In this document: in pieces, positions 34,718-46,799 of the stretch
Layout: every line of letters begins with the position of its first letter
Numbering within the stretch: the first letter of the stretch is position 1
Source of the DNA: Tuctoria greenei
Lineage: Eukaryota > Streptophyta > Magnoliopsida > Poales > Poaceae
Direction: 5' to 3'
DNA: 64,000 bases
Assembly (NCBI GenBank): GCA_036927565.1
Contig: JAYESD010000001.1
Coordinates: 249,641,097 to 249,705,096, forward strand
The notes under the pieces: generated by a model
Seen by the model: the letters and a program-made list of their open reading frames with translations, nothing else
The model's database searches: none
What the model was told of the DNA's origin: nothing
Position numbers and translations under genes: made by a program

Positions 34718-35607
34718 GGGTGCGTTTGGTTGCAGGGATGAAGTGGGATAGGATGGAGCGAATCCATTTTTTGAGGTGTTTGTTTTAGAGATAAGTGGGA
34801 TGGGTTCATCCCTAAAAGGGAATATTCTTTCAAATATGGGATGAACTGGCCCTCAAAATTTTGCCTGACCAACTCGTCTCACATGGACACCGTGAGTCTC
34901 CGTTCGTGTTGGTCTTCTCTTTCCAACTTGTGCTGATGTCCTTGCATCGGCCCCGCTCACCCGACTAGCAGCGACTCATCGTCGAGCTCTCTGTCTTTCC
35001 GACTCACGACGGTGGCATCCTCGCACCGGCCCTGCTCGGCCGACTTGGACCAGCATCATGCTTGGACCAGCGTCCGCGGTAGGGATGAGGAAGGGCTTCA
35101 CGACAAGGTTTAGCTCGTCGACATCGTTCTTACCTTGATGCAGCTGCAGTGCTAGCTTGTTTGATGTGTAAGCTATGGAGATTAGTCTTTCTTATCGTTG
35201 TATTCAATTTTCTTTCACAATGAGTCCTGATATTATTATTTTAGCAGAAGTTGGGGTTTGAGTTCTGATTGCTCCTAATTGCTGAGGATTTGCAGCTGCC
35301 ATGACGTTGCCATTGTCTGAGCAGTGCAGAGGACTACCGATGCTGCCAAGAAGATGGTGCTCACACTCATCGACGGCCACAACGACGTCCTCACAACTTG
35401 GCTTAGTAGTGTTCGATAAATTGACTAACTCACGAGCAGTTAACGGCAGTTGACACCGTCCATCCTCATCCCTCTTCATCCTTTCAATCAAACAAAAATC
35501 TAGATCTGTTCCATCCCTCTTAAACAAACATAAAATGGGATCATCTCATCCCTAAAAATAGGGATGGATCCAACCCATTCCACTTGATCCTCACACCAAA
35601 CACAACT
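34718..35607. mobile_element. Non-autonomous TIR DNA transposon, about 0.9 kb
   Basis: It begins GGGTGCGTTTGGTTGCAGGG. The right end, read in reverse complement, gives GTTGTGTTTGGTGTGAGGATC, and the similarity extends inward for about 60-70 bp (AAGTGG..ATGGGTT..ATCCATCCCTA). Both flanks carry TAT (34715-34717 and 35608-35610), a possible 3-bp duplication that would fit a PIF-type element only loosely. No transposase is encoded. The middle is GC-rich. Confidence 0.65.
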
Positions 35608-35862
35608 TATACCATGGACATTCTTTGTTGCTCAGGGAAAGGAAAGTTAACAATTACCTGCTGCAGAATGGCCTGATGTTAAAGCATACTATCTGTGAAA
35701 TCATGTTGCAAGAAAATTCATCAGAAACGGCAAGACTGCCTGAGCAAATCTTTTCAACTACAATTTTGTGTTTGCATCCAGAACATTTCATCCCACTTCC
35801 AATACCACTAAAGTGGTCGGAGATCAACACCAGTACATAGTTTTTTGTGGAGGGTGCATATT

Positions 35863-35965
35863 CTCTGCAGTACTGCTGGTGCAGTAGTGGTCACTGACAG
35901 GTGAGCCCCACGCCCCATGGGACCCACCTGTCAGTGACTACTACTGCACTAGCAGTAATGCAGAG
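35863..35965. repeat. 103-bp foldback (miniature inverted-repeat element)
   Basis: CTCTGCAGTACTGCTGGTGC on the left pairs with the reverse of TGCACTAGCAGTAATGCAGAG on the right. Arms are about 42 bp with few mismatches, and the loop is about 18 bp (around CACGCCCCATGGG). It is either a small foldback transposon or a hairpin that could yield small RNAs if transcribed. Confidence 0.8.
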
Positions 35966-36191
35966 GGTTTCAACCCTTTTGGTGGACAGAGGAATCTTTC
36001 CCTCCGTTAGGTACCTGGCAATCTTTGCCTAGGTTAAACATCAACACACAGTCTGAACATCACATTAGTCCAACACACCAGCAAAATAAAATGTCTACCA
36101 TCTCCCAAATTAACTAAGCATTCTCATAAGAATTCAAATCTTTTCAACTACGTAGAAGCAACAAACAGCACTAGCAAGTGGCATCATGTGC
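35966..36191. other. 3' flank of the mTERF gene
   Basis: This is AT-rich sequence downstream of the minus-strand mTERF stop. It would hold the gene's 3' UTR; no other feature is seen. Confidence 0.5.
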
Positions 36192-36413
36192 TCATCTTCT
36201 TCCTAGGCAGCTTGGTTTCTCCTCCACTAAATCAAAGCCCTCGAACGTGATCTCACCGTTCATGGCCCGGAGCACGTTGTGGACCTCCTCCACGTGTGGC
36301 CTCACATATTCAAGGAACTTCTTCTCAGAAAAGAGGAGCAGTGTATTACGCTACAGGTGTTTTCCTGCTCTCCTCAGCACTGCGAGCACGGCGCACCTCT
36401 GAGAGTAGGTCTC
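36192..36413 (-). pseudogene. mTERF family gene, 3' part (after retrotransposon insertion)
   Basis: On the minus strand from 36413 the frame continues from the 5' part at 53652. It gives SQRCAVLAVLRRAGKHL, a TAG stop (36351-36353), then LLLFSEKKFLEYVRPHVEEV, and ends CLGRR with TGA at 36192-36194. This is the usual C-terminus of grass mTERF proteins, which bind organellar DNA or RNA and control transcription in mitochondria or chloroplasts. The internal TAG is in frame with the natural stop (53 codons apart), so the gene carries a nonsense lesion besides the insertion. Confidence 0.82.
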
Positions 36414-36811
36414 TGTCACCACCCGTGGCCGTCGGCCTCGTCGGCGCCGACGGCGTGAGCAGCGACGGTGGACGTGAGCGCGTGCGGCGACTCACGGACG
36501 ACGAGAGAGGTAGGGATCGGATCTATTTCTGTTTCATTTTCTTCATAGTTTTTTTACACACCCGAGTCCTCCTCTTTACATACCGCGGTCCTCTGACCGG
36601 CGGACCCCACACACGCCACACACCACACACGCATGGCCGACACGGCACCACCCGACACATGGGCCCCGCACCCCGCCGCGCTTCGGCCTTATCGCTTCTC
36701 GAGTCTTCTCCGCTTCACTCGTCCCCTTCAGTCTCTTCGACCTCCTCGCCCAGCTCGCCCTCGCCCACCTCCGTCGCCTCCGGCTCCCGTGGCGGCGAGC
36801 CCGCCGTCACA
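36414..36811 (-). repeat. Chromovirus LTR, lower copy (3' LTR)
   Basis: It starts TGTCACCACCC and ends CGCCGTCACA, with a purine tract on the minus strand immediately inside (36812-36840). The pol frame runs through the tract into this LTR and stops at about 36715. Confidence 0.95.
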
Positions 36812-39550
36812 CCTCCCCCTCCCCCAGATTCGGCTTGTCCCCAAGCCGCAACCTGAGAAAAGGCCTTGAGCAGGACAAACCAGTCCTCCCATGTCGACAC
36901 CGTCGGGGATATGCCGGACCAGCTCACCCGAACCTGAGGTATGGCTTTGTTGCCCTTTTTCACTAGGCGCCTCTCATGGATCTGCAATGGCTGTACTTGA
37001 TGCTTCGACAAATCCGCCACCTTTGGCAGATCGGAGAAGACCGGCGAGAAGTTGGGTGTGAAGGGCTTCAACTGCGACACATGAAAGGTCGGGTGGATCT
37101 GGGCGGACGAAGGCAGCTCTAACCGGTACGCCGCCGTTCCTATCTTCTCCAGTATCTTGTAGGGTCCAAAGAATTTGAAAGCCAACTTTGGGTATGGTCG
37201 ATTTGCCACTGTGTGCTGGGCATATGGTTGTAGTTTTAGGAGCACCATCTCCCCGACCTGAAAGGTGCGGTCTTTCCTTTTCTTATCAGCTTGTTGCTTC
37301 ATGCAAAGTTGTGCTCGGAGTAGATGCTGCTTTAGGACCTCCAAAAAGTCTGTTTTTTCAGCCAACCATTCATGTAATTGTTTGTCCTCTTGTTGCGGCA
37401 CTGATGGAGCAAGTATTGGGTTGGGTTCATACCCATACAGGACGCGAAAGGGTGAACAACCCAACGATGAATGATGATTCGTGTTGTACCATAGCTCTGC
37501 TAGAGGTAACCACCTCCTCCACGAGGCCGGGCTGTCCTGGACGGCACACTGTAGATAGGTCTCGACACACTGATTGACCCTTTCAGTTTGGCCGTCAGTT
37601 TGTGGGTGATAGGATGTAGAGAGTAGGAGCTTCACTTGCAGCTTATTGAATAACGCTCTCCACAGTGTGCTGGTAAAGATTTTGTCTCTATCAGAGACAA
37701 TAGTTCTTGGAATGCCATGTAACTTGATAACATTGTCCAGAAAGGTTGCAGCCACTGTTGCTGCTGAGTAGGGGTGGCGTAGCGGGATGAAATGAGCGTA
37801 TTTAGATAATCGATCCACCACCACTAGAATTGCATTGTACCCCTCTGATCTTGGCAAGCCCTCGATAAAATCCATTGTCACCTCCTGCCAAACTCCCTCT
37901 GGGATGGGTAAAGGTTGAAGCAGCCCCGCAGGAAGAGACTTCTCCCCTTTTGCTTGTTGACATACTCCACATTGCTTAACATAATCTTCCACTTGTAGCC
38001 TCATCCCTTGCCAATAGAAGTATTTCCTGATCCGGCTATATGTCCCTTGAATCCCAGAATGACCACCGAGAATACTATCATGAAAGGTGGATATAAGTTT
38101 TGTTTGTAATGCCGAATTACTACCAATCCAGATACGGCCATCCTTCCTAATCAGCCCTTGATGTAATGAAAATCCTTGTTCATCCGGACTGTGTAAAGCC
38201 AATTTGGCTATCAAGCCCTGTGCAGTGGTATCGGTGACATACGAATTGATCACCTCTTGTATCCAAGCTGGCTAAACTTCCTGTATAGTAGCCAACATCT
38301 GCAGATGCCCCACCCTAGACAGTGCATCTGCTGCCACATTGTCTCGACCTCTACGGTAAACAATTTTAAAGTTCAACCCCATTAGCTTAGTCATAGCTTT
38401 CCGCTGCAGCTCGGATTGAAGATGTTGCTCCTCTAGAAAAGTGAGGCTCCTGTGATCAGTCCTAATCACAAACTCAGATCTCTGAAGATAAGGTCGCCAC
38501 CTATCAACCGCCATGATTAGGGCCAGGAACTCCTTCTCATATATAGACCAGTGCTTGTGTTTCTCCGCCAGTGCTTTGCTTAGAAAAGCCACCGGCTGAT
38601 GGCCTTGCATAAGTACCGCTCCAATACCCACATCCGAAGCATCTGTCTCCACCACAAAGGGTGCATCAAAATTTGGCAAGGCCAACACTGGAGTCGATGC
38701 CATGGCATCCTTCAACTGTTGGAAAGCGGTAGATGCTTGTCCAGACCACTCAAAATTTTTCTTCTTTAGGATATTAGTGAGAGGCTTAGCGATAGAACCA
38801 TAATTCCTCACAAATTTTCTGTAGTATCCCGTGAGACCCAAAAAGGCCCTTAATTCTGTGAAGGATGTAGGTGTTGGCCATTTGCACATCGCTTCAGTCT
38901 TCTTTGGGTCCGTTTGCACCCCTTTGCCAGAGATAATATGGCCCAAATACTCCAATTCTTCTCTAGCAAACTGACACTTAGAGAACTTGATATAGAATTT
39001 GTGAGCTCGGAGAGTATCAAATACCAATTTGAGATGAGCAATATGAGTATCCAAAGACTCATTGTATACTAGGATATCATCAATGAAGACTAGCACAAAC
39101 TTGCGCAAAAATGGAGCCAAAATAGAATTCATTGCGCACTGAAAAGAAGCAGGAGCATTAGTGAGGCGGAATGGCATTACCTTGAACTGGTAATGGCCAC
39201 AGTGCGTCTTAAAAGCGGTCTTCATCTCTTCACCCTCTTTCATTCTTATCTGGTGATATCCCGCACGCATGTCCAGACTGGTGAAAAATTTGGCTCCTGA
39301 TAATTCATCCAGGATCTCATCCACTAGAGGCATAGAGAACCGATTTTTGATCGTCAGGTCATTCAGCTTGCGATAATCCACGCAAAAGTGCCACGAGCCG
39401 TCCTTTTTTTTGCACCAACAAGACAGGCGAAGCAAAAGGGCTAACGCTGTGTTCAATCAAGCCCGCATGCGGTAATTCATGTACCTGACGCTCAATTTCT
39501 GTTTTGTGGAGAGGCGAGTATCGATAAGGTCTTGAATTCACCGGTAGTGC
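36715..39550 (-). pseudogene. pol: Chromovirus pol: RT, RNase H, integrase, chromodomain-like end
   Basis: RT runs from NSRPYRYSP (about 39541), with a frame slip near 39400 in a T run. The catalytic FIDD motif (VFIDDILVY) lies near 39065-39090. RNase H has TDASDVGIGAVL and TDHRSL (about 38440-38650). After a stop near 38274 come integrase with the HHCC zinc region (about 37940-38090), MDFIEG, VSDRDKIF and DGQTERVN for D, D and E (about 37570-37880). The C-terminus (VRVSWSGISPTVSTWEDW, about 36880-36930) is chromodomain-like. The last frame runs past the purine tract into the LTR. Confidence 0.92.
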
Positions 39551-39555
39551 GCCCG

Positions 39556-41213
39556 TGAAAGTGCATCTAGGTTCCCCGTAGGTTTTGGATGATTGATGAC
39601 GACAATTAAGTCGCTAATGAGCTCAAGTGATCTTAGCACAGGTGTGGACTCGATCGGAGACGCAAACCCTCAAAAAGGAAAGGAAGGAAACAGATTCAAC
39701 TCGAAGTGTAGAAACTAGGGTTTCTAGCGTGTTGAGTTAGACTAGCCGTAGAAATAGGAGGGTGCGTGTGTAAAGTGCATTGAGATCAAGTTTGGGAGCT
39801 CAAAGTGGTTTAGAGGTCAAACCCCTTGAGAGAAAAGAGTGGATAAGTAGTCTGGCAGTAGGGCCGGACTAGTCTGTGCAGGTGGCCGGACTAGTCTGCC
39901 CCTGGCCGGCCAAGTCCGTATTTGGCCGGACCAGAAGGGTCTAACTGAGATCGGACTAGTCCGTTCGTGGCCGGACTAGTCCGGGTAGCAGTGAGTGGGT
40001 TTTGGGGACTAAGTCTCAAAACCACGGACTTGTCCGTTTGAGTCCGGACCAAGAGGTCCTGAGTGAGAACGGACTAGTCCGCCCGTTGGGCCGGACTAGT
40101 CCGGGTTGGCGAGTTGAAGGTGCTTCTATGACTAAGTCTGGGAGGACCGGACTAGTCCGCCCTTGGGGCCGGACTAGTCCGTTGTCCTCAGACTAGTCCG
40201 TTTTCACACGGAGCAAAATGCTCTGTGTGAGATCGGACTAGTCTGGTGGTGACCGGACTAGTCCGTTGTTGAAGTGACCGTTTGAATTTGAAGTTTGGCG
40301 GGTAGTGTGACGATAGCGTGTCAGCTGTCGGGACCTGACAAGAGGTCAGTGGTCCCCTAGGCCGGACTAGTTCGGGCCTGAGGCCGGACTAGTCCGCCCT
40401 TCTGATGAAGTCAGCAGTATGGGCTTGGGACCTCTATAAATAGAGGTCCCCTGGGTTCTTTTGAACCATCTCTTGAACTGACTTGAACCCTAGCGCCGCC
40501 ACAGCCAACTTGGAGCACTCTTGAGCCTCTTTCTTGCCAACCTTCCCTCTAAAACTAATTCTTGAGTGGATTAGGGTTTAGTGAGGTGGAGAAGAGGAAG
40601 AACATCGCGCTTGTGCTCCCGGTTTGATCTCTTGCACTCATTGAGTCTTTGTGAGCTGTGTGCTGAGTGTGTTTTGCGTTGTTGATCATCTTTGTGGTGT
40701 GGGAGCCTCAGATTGTGAGAAGCCCCAACGAATCTTGTATTCGCACTTTGAGATAGTGGAGAACCAAGTTAGGCCCGTGCGGTAAACTTGGTGAGGGAAG
40801 GGTTGGTGAACCCGGTCCTTTGTGGACTCCTCAACGGGGACGTAGATTCTTGTGTGGAATCGAACCTCGGGATAAAATTCCTTGTGTATCCGTGTTTTTC
40901 GCATTTTGTTTATCGCTTACTTCGTTCTAGGGTTGCTAGTCTTGTCTTGCGCTTCACATTGACTTAATCTTGTTGGAACTTGACTCACTCTTGTGTTGAT
41001 AGGTTCTAAACTTATCATAAACATATCCTCACTTGTAGCCTCGAGAAAATCCCCTTAAAACTTGCTAGAAACACTTTTTAGGGTTCTTCACGCAGGCTGA
41101 CCGGACTAGTCCGCCCCCAGACTGGACTAGTCCGCCTCCTGTGATTTAATCTCGTTTTATTAAGTCATTTGCAGGTCGATTAGCCTATTCACCCCCCCTC
41201 TAGGCAACTTTCA
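39556..41213 (+). repeat. Copia (+) 5' LTR
   Basis: It is 1658 bp and contains about 15 CGGACTAGTCCG-like palindromes. Most (39870-40400) lie upstream of the TATA box and two lie near the end (41100-41140). U5 ends in CACCCCCCCTCTAGGC before CTTTCA. Confidence 0.96.
40427..40450 (+). promoter_or_regulatory. TATA box embedded in a palindrome, copia (+) LTR
   Basis: The TATA core CTATAAATAG is centred in an inverted repeat whose 11-base arms read GGGACCTCTAT and ATAGAGGTCCC. It lies just after the main palindrome cluster. The 3' LTR copy near 50884-50907 has one arm change. This is the likely U3/R promoter of the element. Confidence 0.65.
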
Positions 41214-41215
41214 AT

Positions 41216-41227
41216 TGGTATCAGAGC
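41216..41227 (+). other. Primer-binding site, copia (+)
   Basis: TGGTATCAGAGC starts two bases after the LTR. It is complementary to initiator-Met tRNA. Confidence 0.92.
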
Positions 41228-41262
41228 AGGACTCTCCACAAAGAGTCTAACAACTCAGAGAG

Positions 41263-43555
41263 ATGGCCGGAGTGGTGAATGACGACGCCTCGAGCAGCAA
41301 CTACGAGGCAACCCTGAGGAGACGTTGGCCTATCAAGATAAGCCAACGGACGATGAGGAGACTCGCCAACTCAAGGCGAAGCTCCGGGAGAAGTTGAACA
41401 TCTCCAAGATCGATCCATCGAACCAATCAAGTGGTAGTGGCGGAGTCAACTACAACCGACAAGGGTTCAACTATGAACGCCTTGCCGCCAACAACCACTA
41501 CCTCTCCATCCCATTGGGGAAACCTCCCCAATTCGATGGAACTGATTACGGGATGTGGAAACATAATATGAAGATCCACCTCGTGTCACTCAACCCGGCG
41601 TTGTGGCAAATTGTCATGACCGGGGTGGAGATTCCGAAGGATGAGGACAACATCACTCAAGAACAAGCCATCCACATCCACCGCAACGCTCAAGCTGCGG
41701 GTGTGATTATCTCATCTCTCTCAAGAGATGAGTTCAACCGCGTCGATGGCCTTGAGGTGGCCAAAGACATATGGAACACCCTCAAGACGGCGCATGAAGG
41801 AAATCGGGTGGTCAAGGAGGCCAAGATCGAGCTCATCGAAGGAGAGCTTGGGAGATTCGCCATCTTGGATGGTGAATCCCCCCAAGACATGTACAACCGG
41901 TTGAAGGTACTTATCAACAAGAGCCGATCATATGGCTGCACCAAGTGGACCGACCACGAGGTTGTGAAGAGGATAATCCGGGCATTCATGCCTAGGAACG
42001 TCGCTCTTTGCTCCATGATTCGAGAAAGCTCGGGGTTCACTCAAATGACCCCGGAGGAGGTCCTTGGTAGGATCATCAACCACGAGATCATGGAGAAGGA
42101 GGCGCTCTTCTACAACGACCTTCAGAAGTTCACCGCCTCCAAGATGAAGAACGTTGCACTCAAGGCAACACCCTCTTCAAAGGAGCAAGAGGAAAGTGAT
42201 GAGGAGAGCCTCGACACCGATGAGGAAGAGGCCTTCTTCATCAACAAATTCAAGAGAATGATGAGGAGGAAGAAAGGTGGATACAACCATGAGGGCAAAG
42301 GGAAGGAAAGAGCAAGGCCCAAATCAAAAAGGTCTTGCTACAATTGTGGCGAGTATGGGCACTTCATCGCTGATTGCCCACATGAAGAAGCGAAGAAGAA
42401 GGAGGAGGGCAAGCCTCAAGATAAGAAATTCTTCAAGAAGAAGAGGCCCTTCGGACAAGCCCACTTGGGGAAGGAGTGGGACTCCAACGATGAGTCCTCC
42501 TCCGAAGAAGAAGAGGAGAAGATGGCTACCATAGCCATCGGGAGGAGCTCCAAGGGAAGCAAGCTCTTCCCCAACCTCAACGACGACTACAAACCTACTT
42601 GCCTTATGGCAAGGGAGGGAAGGAGAAAGGTAACATCTCATCCCTCCTCCACAACTTCCTCGCAAGATGAATTTGATAGTGCTAGTGAGAATGAACACAT
42701 GTTTAAGGACATAAGCAAAAGCACCTTGCGAAGGATGAAATTGCTTATGGATGAGATCTTTGAGAAGGAGGATCTCATCAATAGACAAGAGGACATTCTC
42801 ATCCTTGAGAAGGAGAGATGTCGAGAGCTTGATGAGCTCCTTGAGCTCGAAAGAGAGAAGAGCAAGGCATTGGAACATGAACTTGCTCTAAGTAAGAAAA
42901 CGTATTCAAGTCTTGAGGAGAAAACAATTGAGCTCAAGGATGAACTTGGGAACTTGTCAAAAGTTAACAAAATCCTTGAGACTCAAGTTGAGTCTCTCAA
43001 GAACAATGTAGCCTCTTCCTCTAAGAGCTCAACCTTCTCAAAGGCCTCATCCAATGCAACTCCGCCTTGCAAGTGCTCTAACTTAATCCTTAAGCTTAAG
43101 GATGAACTCAACTCAGCACAAGGCAAGCAAGCACCTAAGGGTGCCATCTCTGACAAGGAGAAGGTGGCGTATGCACGAAGTGCATACACCAACACAAGAC
43201 CTCTCCATGTCAAGGATGGTCTTGGCTATACTAGAGGTGGAAGGCATAACACCAAAACCTCCAAGTATGGCAAAGACATGATTGTCTTTGTTAAGGGGAG
43301 TTCATCCCCAACTAAAATTGAAAAGAACTCACACTCTAGCAACAAATTGCCTAAATCTGAATCGCATCCTCTATTCCATGATTTTGATGCATCTTATGTG
43401 CTAAAGAGGAACAACACGGCAAAGTGTTTGCTAGATATGTTGGGCCACTCCGCAAGAGCCCCAAGCCTTGTGTGTGGGTGCCCAAATGCCTAACTACTAA
43501 TGCGAAAGGACCCAACTCCGCTTGGGTACCTAAAAGGAAGGCATAAACTTGTTTT
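41263..43555 (+). pseudogene. gag: Copia (+) gag, nearly intact
   Basis: The first ATG after the primer site is 41263, but a frame slip near 41300-41320 separates it from the main frame (41325-43493, 722 codons). The UBN2-type gag domain has YLSIPLGKPPQFDGTDYGMW (residues about 55-75). An acidic patch precedes the CCHC knuckle CYNCGEYGHFIADC (about 42336-42378). A coiled coil covers roughly residues 460-560. A frame slip near 43415 puts the conserved WVPK tail (43460-43550) in another frame. Gag forms the virus-like particle in the cytoplasm. Confidence 0.9.
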
Positions 43556-43559
43556 GTAG

Positions 43560-46500
43560 GCTTACTCCTCCGGTGGGTCGAAATGGGTGTTGGATAGCGG
43601 ATGTACCAACCACATGACCGGAGAGAGGAGCATGTTCATAGAGTATGAGGAGAACGAGGACCCAAGTGAAGGAATCTTCTTTGGGGATAATAGCCAAGGG
43701 AAAATCCTTGGCTCCGGTAAAATTGATATCTCCTCTTCGCATACTTTATCTAATGTTTTGCATGTTGATTCCCTAGACTATAATCTCCTATCCATATCAC
43801 AGCTTTGTGATAAAGGATATAAGTGCGTTTTTTTCTAGTGAGGGTGTGAACGTTCTGAGAGAGGGTAATGACTCAATAGCCTTTAAGGGAGTGCTCAAGG
43901 GAAAGCTGTATCTTGTGGACTTTACCACGGATAAGGCTCAACTTGACACATGCTTAATGGCAAAAGCCAACATGGGATGGCTTTGGCATAGAAGGCTAGA
44001 CCATGTTGGAATGAGGAACCTTCAAAAGCTCCTTAAAGGAGAGCACGTTCGTGGCCTAAAGGATGTGGTATTTGAAAAGGATAGGCCATGTGGTGCGTGC
44101 CAAGCGGGAAAGCAAGTAGGAGCTCAACACCCCTCTAAGAATGTCATGACGACAACTAGACCTTTGGAGTTACTCCATATGGATCTTTTTGGCCCCATTG
44201 CTTACATTAGCATCGGTGGCAACAAGTATGGTCTAGTCATCGTTGATGACTTCTCTAGATATACTTGGGTGTTCTTCTTGCATGATAAGAGTGAAACCCC
44301 CGGTGTCCTCAAGAAATTCCTAAGGAGAGCTCAAAATGAGTTCACCTTAAGGATAAAGGCTATAAGGAGTGACAATGGCAACGAATTCAAGGACATGCAA
44401 GTAGAAGAGTTCCTAGATGAGGAGGGCATCAAGCATGAGTTTTCCGCTCCCTATTCTCCTCAACAGAATGGAATTGCCGAAAGAAAGAATAGGACGCTTA
44501 TTGAGATGTCAAGGACGATGCTAGATGAGTACAAAACATCGGACCGGTTTTGGGCGGAAGCGGTTAACACCGCTTGCCACGCCGTAAACCGATTGTACCT
44601 TCATCGCCTCCTCCAGAAGACTCCTTATGAGCTTCTCGTTGGTAAGAAACCCAATGTTTCTTACTTTCGTGTTTTTGGTAGCAAGTGTTATATCCTCAAC
44701 AAGAAGCCTAGGACTTCGAAGTTTGCTTCAAAGTCCGATGAGGGTTTCTTGCTTGGATATGACTCAAACACTCATGCGTACCATGTGTTCAACAAATCCT
44801 CCGGAATTGTTGAAGTAGCACGTGACGTGGTGTTTGACGAAACCAATGGCTCTCAAGTGGAGCAAGTTGATCAACATGCCCTTGATCAAGAGGAACCTCC
44901 ACTAGAAGCTCTAAGGAGAATGGCACTTGGAGATGTTCACCCACAAGAACCATCTCAAAGCCCAAGTGACCATCATCATTATGAAGTAGGTCAAACCCCC
45001 ATTGGACAAGTTGGAGATCCACTAGATACTCCCCAAAATGATAATGGAAATGAAGATCAAGGGGGAGGATTGGATCAAGGGGGAGACCAAAGTGAAGAAG
45101 ATGAAGCAAGTGATTCAAGAGCTCAACCTCCGCATCCTCGTGTTCATCAAAGTGTTCAACGGGATCATCCCGTTGACAACATTCTAGGAGATATCACAAG
45201 AGGAGTAACAACACGTTCACGTGTTGCAAACTTTTGTGAGCATTTCTCCTTTGTCTCATCCTTGGAACCCCATAAGGTTGAAGATGCCTTAAGAGATCCG
45301 GATTGGGTAGTTGCCATGCAAGAGGAGCTCAATAACTTTGAAAGGAACAAGGTTTGGGAGCTTGTCAAGCGCCCACAAGCTAATGTTGTTGGAACCAAGT
45401 GGGTGTTCCGCAACAAACAAGATGAGCATGGCGTGGTAACTAGGAACAAGGCACGACTTGTGGCAAAAGGGTACTCACAAGTTGAAGGATTGGATTTTGA
45501 TGAGACATTTGCTCCCGTAGCTAGGCTTGAGTCAATTCGGATATTACTAGCCTTTGCTACTCATCATGACTTCAAGCTCTACCAAATGGATGTTAAGAGT
45601 GCATTCCTTAATGGCCCAATCAAGGAAGAAGTTTATGTAGAGCAACCTCCAGGGTTTGAAGACCAAGACTATCCTAACCATGTTTACAAATTGCGAAAGG
45701 CTCTTTATGGCCTCAAGCAAGCTCCTAGAGCTTGGTATGAGTGCCTAAGAGACTTTCTAGTTGAAAATGGTTTTAGGATAGGCAAAGCGGATTATACCCT
45801 TTTCACAAAGCACTTCAACGAAGATCTTTTTGTGTGCCAAATATATGTGGATGACATCATATTTGGTTCCACAAATAAGGTGTTTTGTGATGAGTTCTCC
45901 AAGATAATGACGGAGAGGTTTGAAATGTCCATGATGGGTGAGTTGAAGTTCTTTCTAGGATTTCAAGTAAAACAACTCAAAGAAGGGACGTTCATAAGTC
46001 AAACTAAGTATACACAAGATATTCTAAGGAAGTTTGACATGGATAAGGCAAAACCCATCAAAACCCCTATGGGGACAAATGGACACCTAGACCTAAATGA
46101 GGATGGTCCAAGTGTGGATCAAAAGTTATATAGGTCTATGATTGGTTCACTTCTCTATCTTTGTGCATCTAGGCCCGATATCATGCTAAGTGTGTGTATG
46201 TGTGCTCGCTTTCAAGCGGCACCTAAGGCTTGTCATTTGACCGCCGTTAAAAGGATCTTGAGATATCTAGTACACACACACCTTCCCTAGGACTTTGGTA
46301 CCCCAAAGGATCTAAGTTTAACCTCATTGGATATTCCGATGCGGACTATGCGGGGTGCAAAGTTGATAGGAAGAGCACATCGGGTACATGCCAATTCTTG
46401 GGTCGATCTCTAGTGTCTTGGTCCTCCAAGAAGCAAAACTCTATTGCTCTCTCCACCGCCGAAGCGGAATATGTTGCAGCCGGAAGTTGTTGTGCACAAC

Positions 46501-46799
46501 TTCTTTGGATGCGACAAACCCTTAGGGATTATGGGATTAACTTGCACAACATTCCACTCTTGTGTGACAACGAGAGTGCCATCAAGATAGCCCATAATCC
46601 GGTGGAGCACTCTAGGACCAAACACATAGACATTCGACACCATTTCTTGCGAGATCACTCAATGAAGGGAGATATTGTAATTTCTCATGTGAGGACGGAA
46701 CATCAACTCGCGGATATCTTCACCAAGCCTCTTGATGAGAAGCGTTTCTGTGAGCTAAGAAGTGAGCTCAACATTTTGGATTCTAGGAATGTGGCTTAA
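43560..46799 (+). pseudogene. pol: Copia (+) pol: protease, integrase, RT, RNase H, with few frame breaks
   Basis: Protease WVLDSGCTNHMTG is at about 43584-43620. A one-base excess in the T7 run at about 43828-43834 shifts the frame. The next ORF (43807-46290) has the pre-integrase zinc region (HRRLDHVGM...CGAC), integrase D, D and E in MDLFGPI, SDNGNEF and NGIAERKN (about 44180-44485), and RT with KLRKALYGLKQAPRAW and catalytic YVDD at 45844-45855. A slip in ACACAC at about 46275-46283 separates RNase H (GYSDADYAG, 46332 onward), which ends at 46799. The domains are otherwise intact. Confidence 0.93.

Noticed and set aside
39870..40400. CGGACTAGTCCG repeats resemble a synthetic linker with a SpeI site
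   Set aside because: They occur in both LTRs of two diverged elements with varied spacers and natural decay, so they are genomic and not vector or adaptor.
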